Assembly (NCBI GenBank): GCA_023935145.1
Contig: CM043702.1
Location: 54,514,501 to 54,578,500, forward strand
Source: Bretschneidera sinensis
Lineage: Eukaryota > Streptophyta > Magnoliopsida > Brassicales > Akaniaceae
Direction: 5' to 3'
Length of the DNA: 64,000 nt
The position numbers were made by a program, and so were the translations under genes. The notes under the pieces are model-generated. The model was not told the DNA's origin. It made no database searches and worked only from the letters and a program-made list of their open reading frames with translations. Numbering within the stretch: position 1 is the first letter of the stretch; every line of letters begins with the position of its first letter. Positions 45,731-57,832 of this stretch are shown piece by piece.

Positions 45731-47435
45731 TATCCCTATATTGAAGAATTTTGGCAAGTCTCCTAGCATTTACATGAACAAATGAAATGAAAAACACTAC
45801 CTCTGATAAATAATACCCTTACACATGACTAATATCCTAGCCATCAAAACCAAAAACATGTCTTAATCAATTAGATAAGACACTGACTAATCTTCCAGAC
45901 CATCACATACTTTTCATCCTTTTTTTAACCATTTCTGGTTAATTACCAATATATCAGTACTAGTATAATATTCTTTTATCATAGTCCACCCTTTCAATTT
46001 TTACCATTTTTAAGTGCTTACACCAACACTAATCCTCCATATTTATTGGCACATCATCACCATCACATATTTTTCATCTTTTATTAAAAAAAATAAATTA
46101 ACAAAGCCATGAAGAATTGTAATATATAGTCAAGCACATAAGATTAGGAGCCAAGAAGAAAGTATAGAAGACTGAGGCAAAGACCAAGGTGAAAGTGGGT
46201 AACAGATAAAAGAGACTCATTCAAGGCTACTATAGTAAAGATAATCGTTAATTTAGATACGATATGATCAAAGAATAGACTGTTTCACAAGGTTTGTCAT
46301 GGGAAAATGAATGCAATAGAGAATTACATCTTTTTTACTCTTTTTTTTTTGTATTTCTTTCTTTTTTGCTGATAAAAGTAGCAAACATTTACATCTATCT
46401 GCTTGCGAAGCTATCCATCTCTAGTAATATATGTATTATATCTATGAGAAAGTACATTAAAAGCTTGTAAATAAAAGCAAATTATATCCTTGTGTATACT
46501 GAAATCTACAGGCAACATTGCAACAAACAATATCGTGAGAAAACAGCTACAGATAATCACTCACTGTTCTGAGCAATCCAATGATGAGAGGAAGAAGATG
46601 ATCTAGTAAACTAGAGGTTTCATCCTCGTCCAACTTAACCTGCAAAGATGACAATTTCAGTGATCAGTTCAGAAATTGTAATACCAAACATACTCTTGAA
46701 AGTCCATTAACAGCAGACACTAACAAGCACTAAACAATCCATAGTAGTAAATGAAAGCAAAAAATAGAAGACATAAGTCATGTTGCATTGCATATGAAAA
46801 TCAGGACACTGATAGCTCCTAATGAACGCCAAAGTCACGCCCAAAAAATCAGTACACAAGCATTTTGTGCTTTTAGCATCAATTGACAGTTGAAAATTAA
46901 AAGATAGTTATCTTAGGGAAAAGAAAAATCAAGGGACAGATGAAACAACACTCTTAAAGATGAGGCCACCAGATATATCAACCATAGGAGGAAAACAAAG
47001 ACTAGCCTTTATTATAAGTTTACATGTAGGAAGGAAAACAATTTAAGAAAATTTGGACCAATAACTCCCTTCTGCAATAAAATATAAGATCAATAAATAA
47101 ATCTTGAGATAGGTAGTATCATATCCTTCGTGAAGGTTAAAGGACATGCAAAAGTTTATAAATTTGGAAAACAAAAGGTAGAACTAGGTACTTGCAAAGT
47201 TACAAAGAAATGAGGATAAAAGAGCTTGGATCCATAAATAACCCTTTTTAAAATGATGGCAATGGTAAGTACATAATTTGAAGTATAAAGTAGCTAGAAT
47301 TTAAACATTTTTAAAATTTTGAGGCATATGAGACATTCAGACTTACATTTAGTTGTAACTATATGTACAAATATTACTGATTTGAAGTGTGCATTGTCGA
47401 ATCAAGTTGTACTTGTAATAATGGTTAAATTTTAG
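45731..47435. other. Old host-like spacer upstream of the desaturase exon
   Basis: About 1.7 kb, AT-rich, with no transposon domain recognised. It probably holds an intron or upstream part of the desaturase locus and, on the minus strand, one exon-like segment described separately. The last bases (TTAAATTTTAG) fit an intron end. Confidence 0.5.
46558..46641 (-). other. Possible terminal exon of an unidentified host gene
   Basis: On the minus strand, after CATCTTTGCAG (a good acceptor), a frame reads VKLDEDETSSLLDHLLPLI, then IGLLRTVSDYL and a TAG stop. The amphipathic, leucine-rich wording looks like real protein, but I do not recognise the family and no neighbouring exon was found. It could be chance. 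Confidence 0.3.
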
Positions 47436-47931
47436 AGAGGTGAAGCAGCCCTATCATCCTACCAAAGAGGTGCCTTTTCAAGTGACTCACTCTATGCCAC
47501 CACAAAAGATGAATATCTTCAAATCAATAGAGAAATGGGTAGAAAACAACATTTTGGTTCTCGTAAACCCAGTTAAGAAATGTTGGCAACCTCAAGATTT
47601 CCTTTCGGCACCCGAATCGAAAGGGTTTTACCAGTAAGTGAAAGAGCTAAGGGAAATATAAAAAGAGATGCCTGACGAGTATTTTCTTGTGTTGGTGGGA
47701 GATATGATAACAGAGGAAGCACTCCCAACTTATCAAACAACACTCATCACACTTGATGGGGTTGGAGACAAGACTGACATAAGCCTTAGTTTTTGGACAA
47801 TTTGGATTAGGGCATAGACTGCTAAGGAGAATAGGCATGGTGACCTTTTCAATAAGTACCTCTATCTTTCTAGACGAGTTGACATGAAGCAAAATGAGAA
47901 GACAATTCAGTATCTCATTAGATCAGGAATG
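47436..47931 (+). pseudogene. SAD: Stearoyl-ACP desaturase exon (plastid acyl-ACP desaturase)
   Basis: Between an intron-like TTTTAG and the donor GTAAGTAA, one frame reads [61 protein letters not shown] and [12 protein letters not shown], a clear match to plant acyl-ACP desaturases. These are soluble di-iron enzymes that introduce the first double bond into stearoyl-ACP in plastids. Ligand-bearing TEEALP and ENRHG motifs are visible. There are three in-frame stops (47635, 47659, 47815) and no frameshift. The first replaces Q and the third replaces W by single transitions. The exon ends where desaturase genes have an intron. The later exons with the second EKRHE half-site are missing, so this is a relic. 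Confidence 0.92.
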
Positions 47932-48120
47932 GTAAGTAAATTAATTAATTCAGTGAATATATATGTTTGGTATGCTTAATGGAACATATAATTCAAGGAT
48001 AAGGCAAGTGGTAAAACCTATTCTCACTAAGTTCAAGACTGCTAGAAGTTTCCAATCATTTTTGCTAAATATTTATCACACTTCTAGCTTTTCAAGTTAT
48101 CAGACCTCATGATATGATAC
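47932..48120 (+). other. Start of the desaturase intron, cut by a copia LTR
   Basis: Donor GTAAGTAA opens AT-rich intron-like sequence that stops at the copia LTR. No desaturase exon is found here or on the far side of the element. Confidence 0.6.
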
Positions 48121-49016
48121 TGTTGGAAAACCACCTTAGATGATGCCCAGGAGGTGATCTTCCAAATACTCAAGTCTAGAGTGACTTGTAAAAAGAAAAA
48201 GAAACAGCAACCAATCAAAGCAAGAAATAAAAAAACACAAGAAATTTGTTGACGAGGTTTGGCAATGTGCCTACGTCCCCGTGAGCTCCTCCGAGCTCTC
48301 TGCACTATCTTGTCAATAAATTTCTTTACAATCAGCAACACCCTTCCAAGAACTCACAGGTTCTTGAAGAACAAAAGAAGAAGAAGAAGAAGAAGAAGAA
48401 GAAAGTGATAAGAACTAACCCTGGAATTTTTCCAAGAAAATTCCCCTTACAAGCCCTTGAATCCCTTTCTATTCTACTCTCTCTCTTTCTAAACAACCAG
48501 CCTCTCTACAGAATCCCTCTTGAGTTTAGTATCTTTGCACTTTTACAATTGATCTCACTTTTAATCACAAGTTATGTTCTGTTTCACTTGTTGTTACAAT
48601 GAAGCTAGGTGACCCTTTATATAGTGCACCAACTTCTTGTCCAATCTTGAGTGTCATTCTCCACCCTTAGATCTTGATGACCAATCAACCATGGCCCTTG
48701 ATCAATCCTTAGTGATCCTATGCATTTTGAGCATGTCTCACGAACCATTCAAGAGGCTGAAAGATGTGTGCATCAGTGTATCTGGCACCGCGACCTAGAA
48801 CAGGGCGCGTTGCGACCTGGAGCAGGGCACACTTGTTGCCCCTCTGGGCACCGCAGCCTGGGGGAGGTAGTTTCGCGGCTTACCCCTTCCTCCAGCACTC
48901 CTCCTTGCTGGGCGCCGTGGCCTGGACAAAGTTGGGCCGTGGCGCACACTGGTGTGCACTCCTTGCTAAATTTATTCTTCCACCTTCTTGTTTAAACCTC
49001 GGGCAAAATACCAACA
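48121..49016 (-). repeat. 3' LTR of the Tork-like element
   Basis: Ends TGTTGG...CCAACA on the plus strand, 896 bases. In minus orientation it follows the purine-rich AAAGGTAGGGAT. It contains a GAA microsatellite (48375-48402) and a cluster of GC-rich words (48785-48960: CGCGACC, GGCGCCGTGGCC and similar). The first 237 bases (48121-48357) match 53361-53597 closely. Confidence 0.92.
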
Positions 49017-49097
49017 ATCCCTACCTTTGTCTAAGTGTTTAAACCCGAACCCATTGTGCAGAGAACTCAGTATCCAAACTCATCTTGAGTCATCATA

Positions 49098-52000
49098 TCA
49101 ACCGACTCCAATCCTAAGTAGTCTAAGGCAATGATTGAACTTACTTAGAGATAGAACTTTAGTATCAGAATTCGTAGGGTTTTCTTCCGTGGCCACCTTG
49201 TCCACATTGATGCATCCTTTCTTAACATTTTCCCAAATGAAATGATACCGAACATCCATGTGTTTTCTCCTCTCATGGAACACTGGATTCTTGCACAAAT
49301 ATAATGCATTGTGGCTATCCGAATACACCACAACCTACTCCTCTAGTACCTTCAACTCTTCCAGCAACCCTTTGCACTACATAGCCTCCTTGATGGCATT
49401 AGTAGCCGCTATGTACTCAGCCTCGATTATTGAGAGTGCTACCATCGGCTGCAACTAAGCCTTCCAACTTACACAACATCCGTTTAAGTTGAAGAAGTAG
49501 GAAGTAATTGATCTTTTTTTATCCCGATCTGCTCCATAGTCCGAATCAGCATAACCCTCAAGGCAGATGAACTTACCCCTTTTCTCATAAACCAGCCCCA
49601 CATCTAGGCTTCCCTTCAAGTACCTCAACAACCACTTTATCCCAAGCCAATGCTATTTTCCAAGATTACTCATAAACCTACTGAGGACACTCATTGCATG
49701 AGTGATGTCAAGTCTAGTGCTTACCTTCATAAACATGACTGAACCAACCGCACTAGAGTAGGGGACCTTTTCCATTTCTTTCTTCTCCTCATTCAATCTT
49801 GGACATTGATTGCTGGGAACTTGAAATGACCAGCAAGGGGAACCTTCATTGGTTTGCTATCTTCCATAGAGAACTTAGATATCATCTTCTATATGCAGGA
49901 AGTTTGAGAGATCTTCAATCTCTTTCTCTCCCTTTCCCGGATGATACGCATCCCAAGGATCTTCTATGCATGGCCAAAATCATTAATCTCAAACTCCTCA
50001 CTGAGTTGAGCCTTCAATTTTCTTATCCTTTCCATGCTGTTCCCAACCAACAACATGTCATCAACATAGATCAGAATAATCACCATTTCCTCCACCTTGT
50101 GCCCCTTATAATACAAGCACGAATCATAGTAGCTCCTCATGAAACCCAGGCTGGTTACAAAGGAATCAAACCTCTTATTCCATTGCCGAGGTGATTGCTT
50201 CAGGCCATATAGAGATTTATTCAGTTGGCACACCAAATCTCTCTGTCTTCCTTCCTCATAACCTTCGGGTTGCCTCATGTAAATGGTCTCGTCTAGCTCT
50301 CCATGTAAGAATGCTGTCTTCACATCTATTTGCTTGAGTTCCCAATTGAATTGGACCACCAATACTAACACTATCCTGATCGTCTTGTATTTTATAACTG
50401 GTGAGAATATTTCGGTGAAGTCTATGCCTTCTTTTTATGTGAACCCCTTTGCCACCAGCCTAGCTTTATACAGGACTTCATCCCTTGGAGTGTTCCCTTA
50501 TTTGATCTTGTAGATCCATCTACAATCCATAACTCTCTATTTTTCTGGTTTGGGCACCATTACCCAAGAGTTGTTCTTCCTCAAAGAATCTATTTCTTTC
50601 TCTATAGCTACCTGCCACTTTGACGAATCCTTACACTCTATGGCATCTATGTAAGTTTCTAGTTCAACCATCCCTCTTTCTGTCCAAAAAGTTGCTACAT
50701 TAGCATCCGTAAAACCATATCTCAAAGGTGGTCTAACCATTCTCCTTTCCCGGTCCCTTGTGAGCTAGTAGTCATTTTGACTTGCTGCATCAACCCCTTC
50801 TAGTTCAGCCTTCTCTTGAGTTTCTTGAGCTTGGCCTTCATCAATTGGCTCTACATGGTCCGAACCCTCTTGCCTTCCTTGCTCTACCTGAATCAAATTC
50901 TCCTTGATACGATGCTCCATAAATTCTGGACTGGTTTACTCACTAGCCCCTGCAGGGTTAGTTTTCTCCAAGTAGGGAAATAACAATTCATTAAAAATAA
51001 CATCCCTACTTATTATGAGTTTCATTCCTTTTGGTTCTAAGGACCACAACCTATACCCCTTAACCCCATCACCATACCCTAGAAACATACATTTTCTAGA
51101 CCGTGGGTTAAGTTTATCATCCTTTTGATGTGCATATGCAGTACATCCAAAAGTCCTAAGGTTGTTCAACTCAGGGGGTTTTTCACTCCACATCTCCATG
51201 GGAGTCTTAAGGTCTAAAGCCCTAGAGGGTGATCTATTAACCAAGTATGCAGCTGTAGATACAGTTTTTCCCCAAAAATATTTTGGTAAACCGGACCCAA
51301 TTAACATGCACCTAACCTTTTCCATAAGAGTTATATTCATCCTCTCAGCAACTCTATTTTGCTGACTGGTTTTCATAACCGTTTTATATCTTAGAATGCC
51401 ATTTAATTTACAGAATTTATCAAAATCCTTATTAAAAAATTATAAACCATTATCGGTTCTTAACACCTTAACTATCCTGCCCATTTGAGTTTCCAGCAAC
51501 TTTTTTCACACCACAAATTTATTCAAAGCATCCGATTTATTTTTAAGCAAATAAACCCAAACCTTTCTTGAATAATCATCAATTAAAGACAGAAAGTAAC
51601 GATTACCTCTCTGTGTTGGTGTCCTTGCTGGTCCCCAAAGATCCGCATAGATGTAGTCAAGATTCCCTTTAGACTTGTGCACTCCGGTGTTGAAGCTGAC
51701 CCGATGTTGCTTCCCAAGAATGCAACTCTCACAGAAATCTAGTTTCTCTACTTTGTCTCCACCAAGTAGACCATCTTTGCTGAGAACTTGCAGCCCCTTT
51801 TCGCTCATATATCCCAAGCGATTATGCCAAAGTGCTACCTTATCCATCTCAGCCATCAAGCTTGCTGCTTGATCCTTGATTTCTATCTCACCGATCATCT
51901 CATAAAGTCCATCTTTGATTGCTGCTTTGATCACTATCAAAGAACCCTTGGTTATCTTAATCTTTCCTCCCTCAGCTTTGTATGTATACCCCATGGAATC

Positions 52001-53115
52001 CAGCTGCTCCAATGAGATCAAATTCCTCCTCAAATCTAAGAGATACCTTACATTTCGCAACAGCCTTGTGACTCCATCAAACATCCTCAACTAGATGTCT
52101 CCTATCCCCCTCACTTTGCAAGAATTGTCATTCCCTAATAAAACTCTTCCATCATTGATCTCCTTGAAATTCTTGAACCATTCCTTGTGAGGGCACATGT
52201 GATAAGTGTACCCGGAATCTAGAATCCATTTCTCCCTGCCTTGCCTCCTGCTTACATTTGAGCACACAACAAGAACATCATCTTGCTGTTCTCCTTTGGC
52301 AACTGAAGCATCTCTATTGTTGGTATAGCTTCTCCCTCTCTCATCCCACAACCTCTTCTTGCAATCTTTCTTGAAGTGACCCTCCTTGTTGCAGTAGAAG
52401 CACCTCTTTCCTCCAAATCTTGGTTTGGAATGTGCTCTCCCATGGCTCTGCCCTCTACCTTTTGATTTCTCCCGGTAGTTGCCATGGTTACTACTGCCAT
52501 TCTAAGTTGCTGGCCTTCCTTTTATGAACAGCCCTTCCCCACTTGATGCTCCCTACTCTTGGCTTTGAAATCATGAGTCCTTATAGCATTGACCACAATT
52601 TCTTTGGTTAGTGTATCTCTTCCATATTCAATTGCATTAATTAAACTATCAAAACAATCAGGAAGAGAATTTAATAACATAACAGCCCATTGTTCATCCG
52701 AGAATTTAATACTACAACTAGCCAAATCTTGAACTAGTTTATTAAAGACATCAAGATTATCTTACAACTCTTTATTAGGTTCCATTTTAAAAGCAAAGAT
52801 TCTTTTAAGAAGATAAATCTTATTAGGGAGAGTTTTGGTAAGAAATAACTCATCTAGTTTCTTCCATATGACAGCAGGATCTTCCGAGTCTCTGCACTCT
52901 CTTGTGACACTATCCGACATGTGTCGGAAGATGGTGTTGTATGCCATCTTCTTCATCTTAATCCGCTGGTCCTTCGTGATACTTGCTAGAAAAGCATCAT
53001 CTTCTCCAATAGCCAAGTCCACCTTCAGTTGCATAAGAACAGCCTTGATCTTCCGCTTCCACAGAGAAAAATCTCATTTTCCATCAAACTTCCTAACAAC
53101 AAAATTTAAACCCAT
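49098..53115 (-). pseudogene. Tork-like copia gag-pol polyprotein
   Basis: ATG at 53115 (MGLNFVVRKFDGK, then a stop) starts gag; 52762-53034 and 52522-52725 carry gag. An intact CCHC knuckle (about 52360-52415, CFYCNKEGHFKKDC) is followed by the protease (52091-52351, LDSGYTYHMCP). Then come GAG-pre-integrase and integrase (51506-52090, LWHNRLGYMSEKG, DLWGPARTPTQRGNRYFLSL; 50936-51376, STAAYLVNRSPSRALDLKTP), the RT start (50537-50740), RT (49964-50371, TAFLHGELDETIYMRQPEGY, IYVDDMLLVGN) and RNase H (about 49940-49098, SIIEAEYIAA, VYSDSHNALYL). A handful of stops and frameshifts separate long readable stretches, so decay is moderate. The Tnt1-94/Tork group is indicated by the gag wording. Confidence 0.92.
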
Positions 53116-53347
53116 TTTGTGAAGATGATCCTAGATTTGTGCAACAACCACAAAAGCTTTCCAACTTCTTCTAAACCTCAAGAACACGATCAAAGATTGA
53201 TCTCAATACCGTTCTTGAATCAACCTCAAGAACACGATCTGATCTTGATCTTTACTCCGTTCTTGAATCACCCAAGAAGTTTGTTCTTTGATTCTTGGAA
53301 TCTTGCTTTGATACCTTCTATTCTTGCTTTGATACCCAGCTGTGCAA

Positions 53348-53359
53348 GCTCTGATACCA
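53348..53359 (-). promoter_or_regulatory. Primer-binding site of the Tork-like element
   Basis: Minus-strand TGGTATCAGAGC, a perfect complement of the initiator methionine tRNA 3' end, one base from the 5' LTR. Confidence 0.93.
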
Positions 53360-53360
53360 C

Positions 53361-53597
53361 TGTTTGGAAACCACCTTAGATGATGCCCAGGAGGTGATCT
53401 TCCAAACACCCAAGTCTAGAGTAACTTGTATAAAGAAAAAGAAACAGCAACCAGTCAAAGCAAGAAAGAAAAGAACACAAGAAATTTGTTGACGAGGTTT
53501 GGCAATGTGCCTACGTCCTTATGAGCTCCTCCGAGCTCTCTGCACTATCTTATCAATGGAGTTCTTTATAATCAGCAACACCTTTCCAAGAACTCAC
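53361..53597 (-). repeat. Truncated 5' LTR of the Tork-like element
   Basis: TGTTTGGAAACCACC onward matches 48121-48357 with few differences and then stops abruptly. About 660 bases of the LTR are missing. Confidence 0.9.
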
Positions 53598-54590
53598 AAA
53601 CTTAAATTTTAGAAATTTTCCAAAAAATTATTTAATTAATTTTTATTCAAAAATTAATATTAAATAATCTAAGAAAAAATAACTTTTGGAAATATTATAG
53701 AAAAAAATTCTGACCAAAATGAAAATTTTTGCGCAGCCGAATCTGCTGTTGGCTGCCACATGTGCCACCATGCGCCGAAAAGGTTTGAATGATGGTTATT
53801 ATTAAAAAATTGCCCAAAACCAGAACACTCATAGAACACGCACCACCTTACCGACGTCGGATGCTGACCAAATTGGAAGTGGATGATTCGTTTGATTGTT
53901 CTACTCATAGTGGTGGGTCTGGTTTAGAGTTTTGGCTTAAGAGTGCACTCTCTCTCCATAGGCGTGTGGGATAGGGTTGTTTGGAGGTCATCTTCAACCT
54001 CTAGACTTATAAATTGGCCCAAAAATTACTAGATTTTGGGGTTGATTTCTTCCTCTACACTCTACCAAAAAATATGTGCAATATACCATTAGAAAGATTA
54101 TGAAATTATCTTTATAACCATATAACATTTGTCTCATGAAATCAATCTTACAATTTATGACAATTTTTCAACAAAAAAAAGGGTCTTTTGGCTAGGTTTT
54201 CATTTTTCTCTCTCGTTTTAAAGATTTTTCATGCCATATTTTCCAAATTTTATATATATATCATATATAATACATTATCCTAGAAAATCATGGTATTTTG
54301 GTAACAAATGGACAAGATTCCATTTTTAACCCATTTAAACCTTTTAAAAAAAGATTAATTATTTTCTCTCTCCACAAAGAGTGTCAAGCCACAAGAATTT
54401 TAATTTTTCATCCTTTACATAAAGTTTACTTACATATAAAATATCGTAGTTTAATTTCAAGAAACTAAAAAGTTGCCATTTTCAAGTTTTAAGTTTCATA
54501 TTTTGTTTTCTATCCAAGAACATGTATTTCTAAAAAATGGCAACTTTGGCATTAATCTAGTACATTCTTTCTTCTCTCTCTCAAAGTCCT
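53598..54590. other. Unassigned AT-rich sequence
   Basis: About 1 kb without recognised protein or terminal repeats. It has several poly-T/CTCTCT stretches and a GC-richer patch (53730-53960). It lies between the truncated copia LTR and a Tat fragment and may be part of an unrecognised LTR or host DNA. Confidence 0.4.
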
Positions 54591-57260
54591 TCACTGACAT
54601 TACAACATTGGCAAGCCACCTCGAGTAATCTATTTCTCTTATAAAGCAAGCCTCAAACAGCTTCTTAACTTCGATATCGATTTTCTATTGCCTTTCTAGG
54701 GTGAAGGATAATTTTTTCTTAATTACCTGCTTATACTCAGGATCGATGCTAAGGACATAGACTATAACCTTAGGATTAATGCTTAGCATGTTTACCGCTG
54801 ACCACACGAAAACATCCTAGTTCTTTCTTAGGAAAAAGATCAATTATGTCTGGAGTTCATTCTCTAAGCTTGATCCGATTTGGATTGCTTGTTCACTTCA
54901 CTCGTCATTTGTCAAAGGGATTGAGATTAGTTCCTCCACAGCCTTCCCTCTTGGAATCCTGGCTTCATCTCAAAGATCTTCAATTTTTAGGACGTCAGTC
55001 TTGCCTTTGCATTTTAATGAGGCTAAATAACAATTTCTAGCTATCAATTGATTTCCTTTTACTTCTTCCACCCTAGTCTCGGTGAAAATTTTCATCTTGA
55101 GGTGTTATGTGGAAACCACTGCTTTCATCGCATTCATCCCGGGATGACCAATGATGGAATTTTAGGAAGAGGGGAGATCAATTACAATAAAGGTACTCAT
55201 GATGGTTCTCTAATATGATATGGTCCCTGCTGTGATTGGCAAGGTGATATTTCCCTTGGGGCAGATTAAATCCCAAAAAAATCCATATAGTAGGTACCTA
55301 GGGGCCTCAACTAGTCATCAGACAACTTCATCTTTTTGAAAACGTTGTAGTATATGAAGTCTTAGGATGAGCCGTTGTCTACTAATATCCTTTTTACCGA
55401 GAAATTGGAAATGACCAGAGTGACCACAAGCGCATCATCATAGGTGAATTGAATTTCTTCCAAGTCCATATATGTGAAACTAATGGTCTTATATGTTCAG
55501 CTTCTCTTGCTTGATCATTCTATAGAACCTACAAACCTTACGTAGACTTTGCTAGAATTTGATGAATCTCTAACAGAGGTTTCCCCCTTAAAGATAGTTG
55601 GATAACGCCTATAGTAAGATTGTAATCCAACTTCTTGTTTAGGGTATGATGCCCACTTTCTTGACCTCGACCTCTGTTCTTGTCCTCGGGACTTCTTTTT
55701 AGCCTTTTCCTCTCATGAGGATCAACTGCTTTCCTATTCTACCTTTACTTAATTTTTTGTAATTCGGGATTCTACATTAGTCTATGTCATAACCATGATC
55801 TTTATGAAATCGGTAGTATCGACTCATATCTCGCTTGGCTTAGGGTGATTTGATCTTTGGGGGCCATTTAACAATTTCCTGATCAATTATTTCCATCAAG
55901 AGGTCTGACATCGAGATGTTGAAAGGAGTGTAAATTTTTTAATTTTGGGAGCATAATCTCGATTCTCTTTATTCTGATCGGCTTTTAACTTCGACCCATT
56001 TGTTTCTTTCTTTTTCCTGCCTATCAAGGCTTTTTCTATTTGTCTTTTGAAAGATTAATCTTCTTTGTCTATAAAAAACTAGTTTGTATTTACTAAAAGA
56101 GCTGGCATAAAGTGAATTTGGTTTTTGGACAAGCAATGAATGAAGTTCGAGGCTCGAAAATCGTTGACAAAGGCCATCACTATTACTTTCTGGTAAACCA
56201 AAACATTCTGAACTTGTACCATGGTTTCCGTAAACCAGAAGATGTAATCCCAAAGTAGCTCATCAAGCTTTTGGGCGAGACTAAAGAGGCTTTCCACTAT
56301 CTTTTTTGGTGCTCTGCTACTAGAGAAGTTAGCAGCGAACTGCTCACTTAGATCTTTAAAGGACTTGATTGAGCCAAAATGTAGGCGCAAAAACCAAGTC
56401 CCCATTTCCATGAGTGTGATAGGAAAAGCTCTACATATTACTACTTTAGAGTGTCTATAGATGAACATTAGAGACTTGAAGGTCTCCAAGTGATCGATTG
56501 AGTTGGTCTTCCCAGTATAAGGTTTGATGTTCGGCATCTTGAAGTTGCCAGGTGCCCTCATTTCCATGATTTCTTCAAAGAAGGGGTTTCCTGAAGGCTT
56601 GATCTCATCTAGGATGTTTAATCAACTAGTCCTCAGAGTAAGATCTATACACTCGTTCATTTGTTTTAACTTCTATGAGACTTCGAGGTGATCCTATTCT
56701 CCATGTCTTTTTAAAGGTTGGAAGTCAAATACACTCTTTTTCGCTATCGTCGGGGGCTGGTTTCTTGGTACAGGGCCTACGGGTTTAAGTGTGCTGAGTT
56801 TGGCTTTGGCTATCTTTTCCCTTATGGGATTTATATCGATGATCATGCAAGTTGGAGATTCATGTTCCCTCTCTTTCCTTCATAGTCAAAACTACATTGA
56901 CTTCTTAATGGCGCACTTAGTCAAGTTGAAGTCAAATCATGTTCGAAACCATTTGCGCGACTAGTGTGGCCAGTGTGTCATATCAGTGCCGGAGCTTCTC
57001 ATGCTTAGCTCGGCTGACCAAAGCTAAATGATTCTCTACTAGGCTGATCTCTGTTAGACTGGATTGAGCCCACTCATCGTGCACTTTGAGGTTTTATCGA
57101 CTCACTAAGGCTTGATGAAAGTTATGCTTGTCTCTGTGCCTTAAGATTTCCATATTGGTTCTTTTTTCTTCGGTAAGCAAGTGTACAAAACTTCATAAGG
57201 TTAGATTGGAAAATGGAAAAAGAGGTAGAGGTAGCTTCTTTGGTGACATCTTTAGATGAA
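54591..57260 (-). pseudogene. Tat-2 gag, protease and start of pol
   Basis: Gag capsid domain at 56079-56567 (FKMPNIKPYTGKT, DHLETFKSLM, GSIKSFKDLSEQFAANFSSS, WDYIFWFTETMVQV), continuing in a shifted frame to 55969. A basic linker (about 55640-55760), protease-like sequence (about 55350-55560) and the pre-RT segment (54620-54840, with INPKVIVYVLSIDPEYKQV) follow. The segment from 57260 to 56570 is the leader and N-terminal part, too decayed to read. Stops are frequent. In the family, gag forms the particle and protease releases the enzymes. Confidence 0.78.
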
Positions 57261-57270
57261 TTTTTTCGTT

Positions 57271-57288
57271 CCCACAGATGACACCAAT
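57271..57288 (-). promoter_or_regulatory. Primer-binding region of Tat-2
   Basis: Minus-strand TGGTGTCATCTGTGGGAA directly follows the LTR end and resembles the TGGCGCCGTCTGTGGG-type start of Tat-lineage internal regions. Confidence 0.65.
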
Positions 57289-57292
57289 CAAT

Positions 57293-57832
57293 TGATGTTG
57301 AAAAAAAGATTAAGGGTATTTTTATCAAACTAGATTTGGGTTAGATGAGATAGATATTTGGTATTGGCCACATTCTTGTGTCCACATCAGCTTAGTACAT
57401 GAACCCTTGCAAAGAAAGCCACCCAAAGTTTGGTTCTCCAGAGAGGACCTTCTGACAGTCTAGTCAGTAAGTGTGCGTAGATAAATGAAAGGATGGACTA
57501 GAGAAATACCGGAGTGACAAAGAGAGCTGAAGTGGTTTTGGTTGTGAGAGCTTGCATTTATGAGGGCTTGAGCCCCTTTATATAAGCTCTGGAGATTCTA
57601 TCTCTAGAAAATCTAGAGTGGGTCCCACTAAGGGTCTTATCTCATGTTTTTCGGTCTATGTTAGGGGGTTTTGATCTACGTTGTTTAGGTCTGCGAGTCA
57701 CATTATAGTCTTACCCTATACCTCTATGTCTATAAGTCACGTCGTAGTCTTACCTCTTATCTTTAAGTCTGCCTGTCATATCACGGTCCACATGTTTGAA
57801 TTTTATTGGGTAAGGTATTCTGCCCATTTCAT
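57293..57832 (-). repeat. 5' LTR of Tat-2
   Basis: In minus orientation it would run from TGAAATGGGCAG (57832) to TTCAACATCA (57293), about 540 bases. A TATA sequence (TTATATAAAGG, minus, about 57575-57586) is well placed. Short tandem words of the AGTCAC(G/A)T...TAGTCTTACC type occur at 57690-57790. It is clearly different from the Tat-1 LTR. The outer end is uncertain. Confidence 0.6.

Larger units (their letters stand above)
48121..53597 (-). mobile_element. Tork-like Ty1/copia element, 5' LTR truncated
   Basis: A 3' LTR (48121-49016), minus-strand gag-pol with all domains (49098-53115), a perfect initiator-tRNA primer-binding site (53348-53359) and the inner 237 bases of a 5' LTR (53361-53597). 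LTR sequence breaks off after CCAAGAACTCACA at about 53597, so the outer U3 part and any target duplication on that side are lost. It lies in an intron of the desaturase relic. Confidence 0.92.
54591..57832 (-). mobile_element. Second Tat-lineage element, 5' part (Tat-2)
   Basis: In minus orientation: LTR (57832 to 57293), primer-binding region, gag, protease, and the beginning of pol, which stops at about 54591 after NVVMSVK. The pol start (54620-54840, WSAVNMLSINPKVIV) is homologous to 25240-25440 of Tat-1, so the two pieces cannot be halves of one copy. Confidence 0.8.

Noticed and set aside
48720..49042. Open frames of 91-92 codons in the GC-rich part of the copia LTR
   Set aside because: Two overlapping frames on the same strand are open because of base composition inside an LTR. 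There is no protein resemblance.
17583..57832. A single Tat element interrupted by all the elements between 25.5 and 54.6 kb
   Set aside because: The two pieces overlap in homologous pol sequence and have different LTRs.
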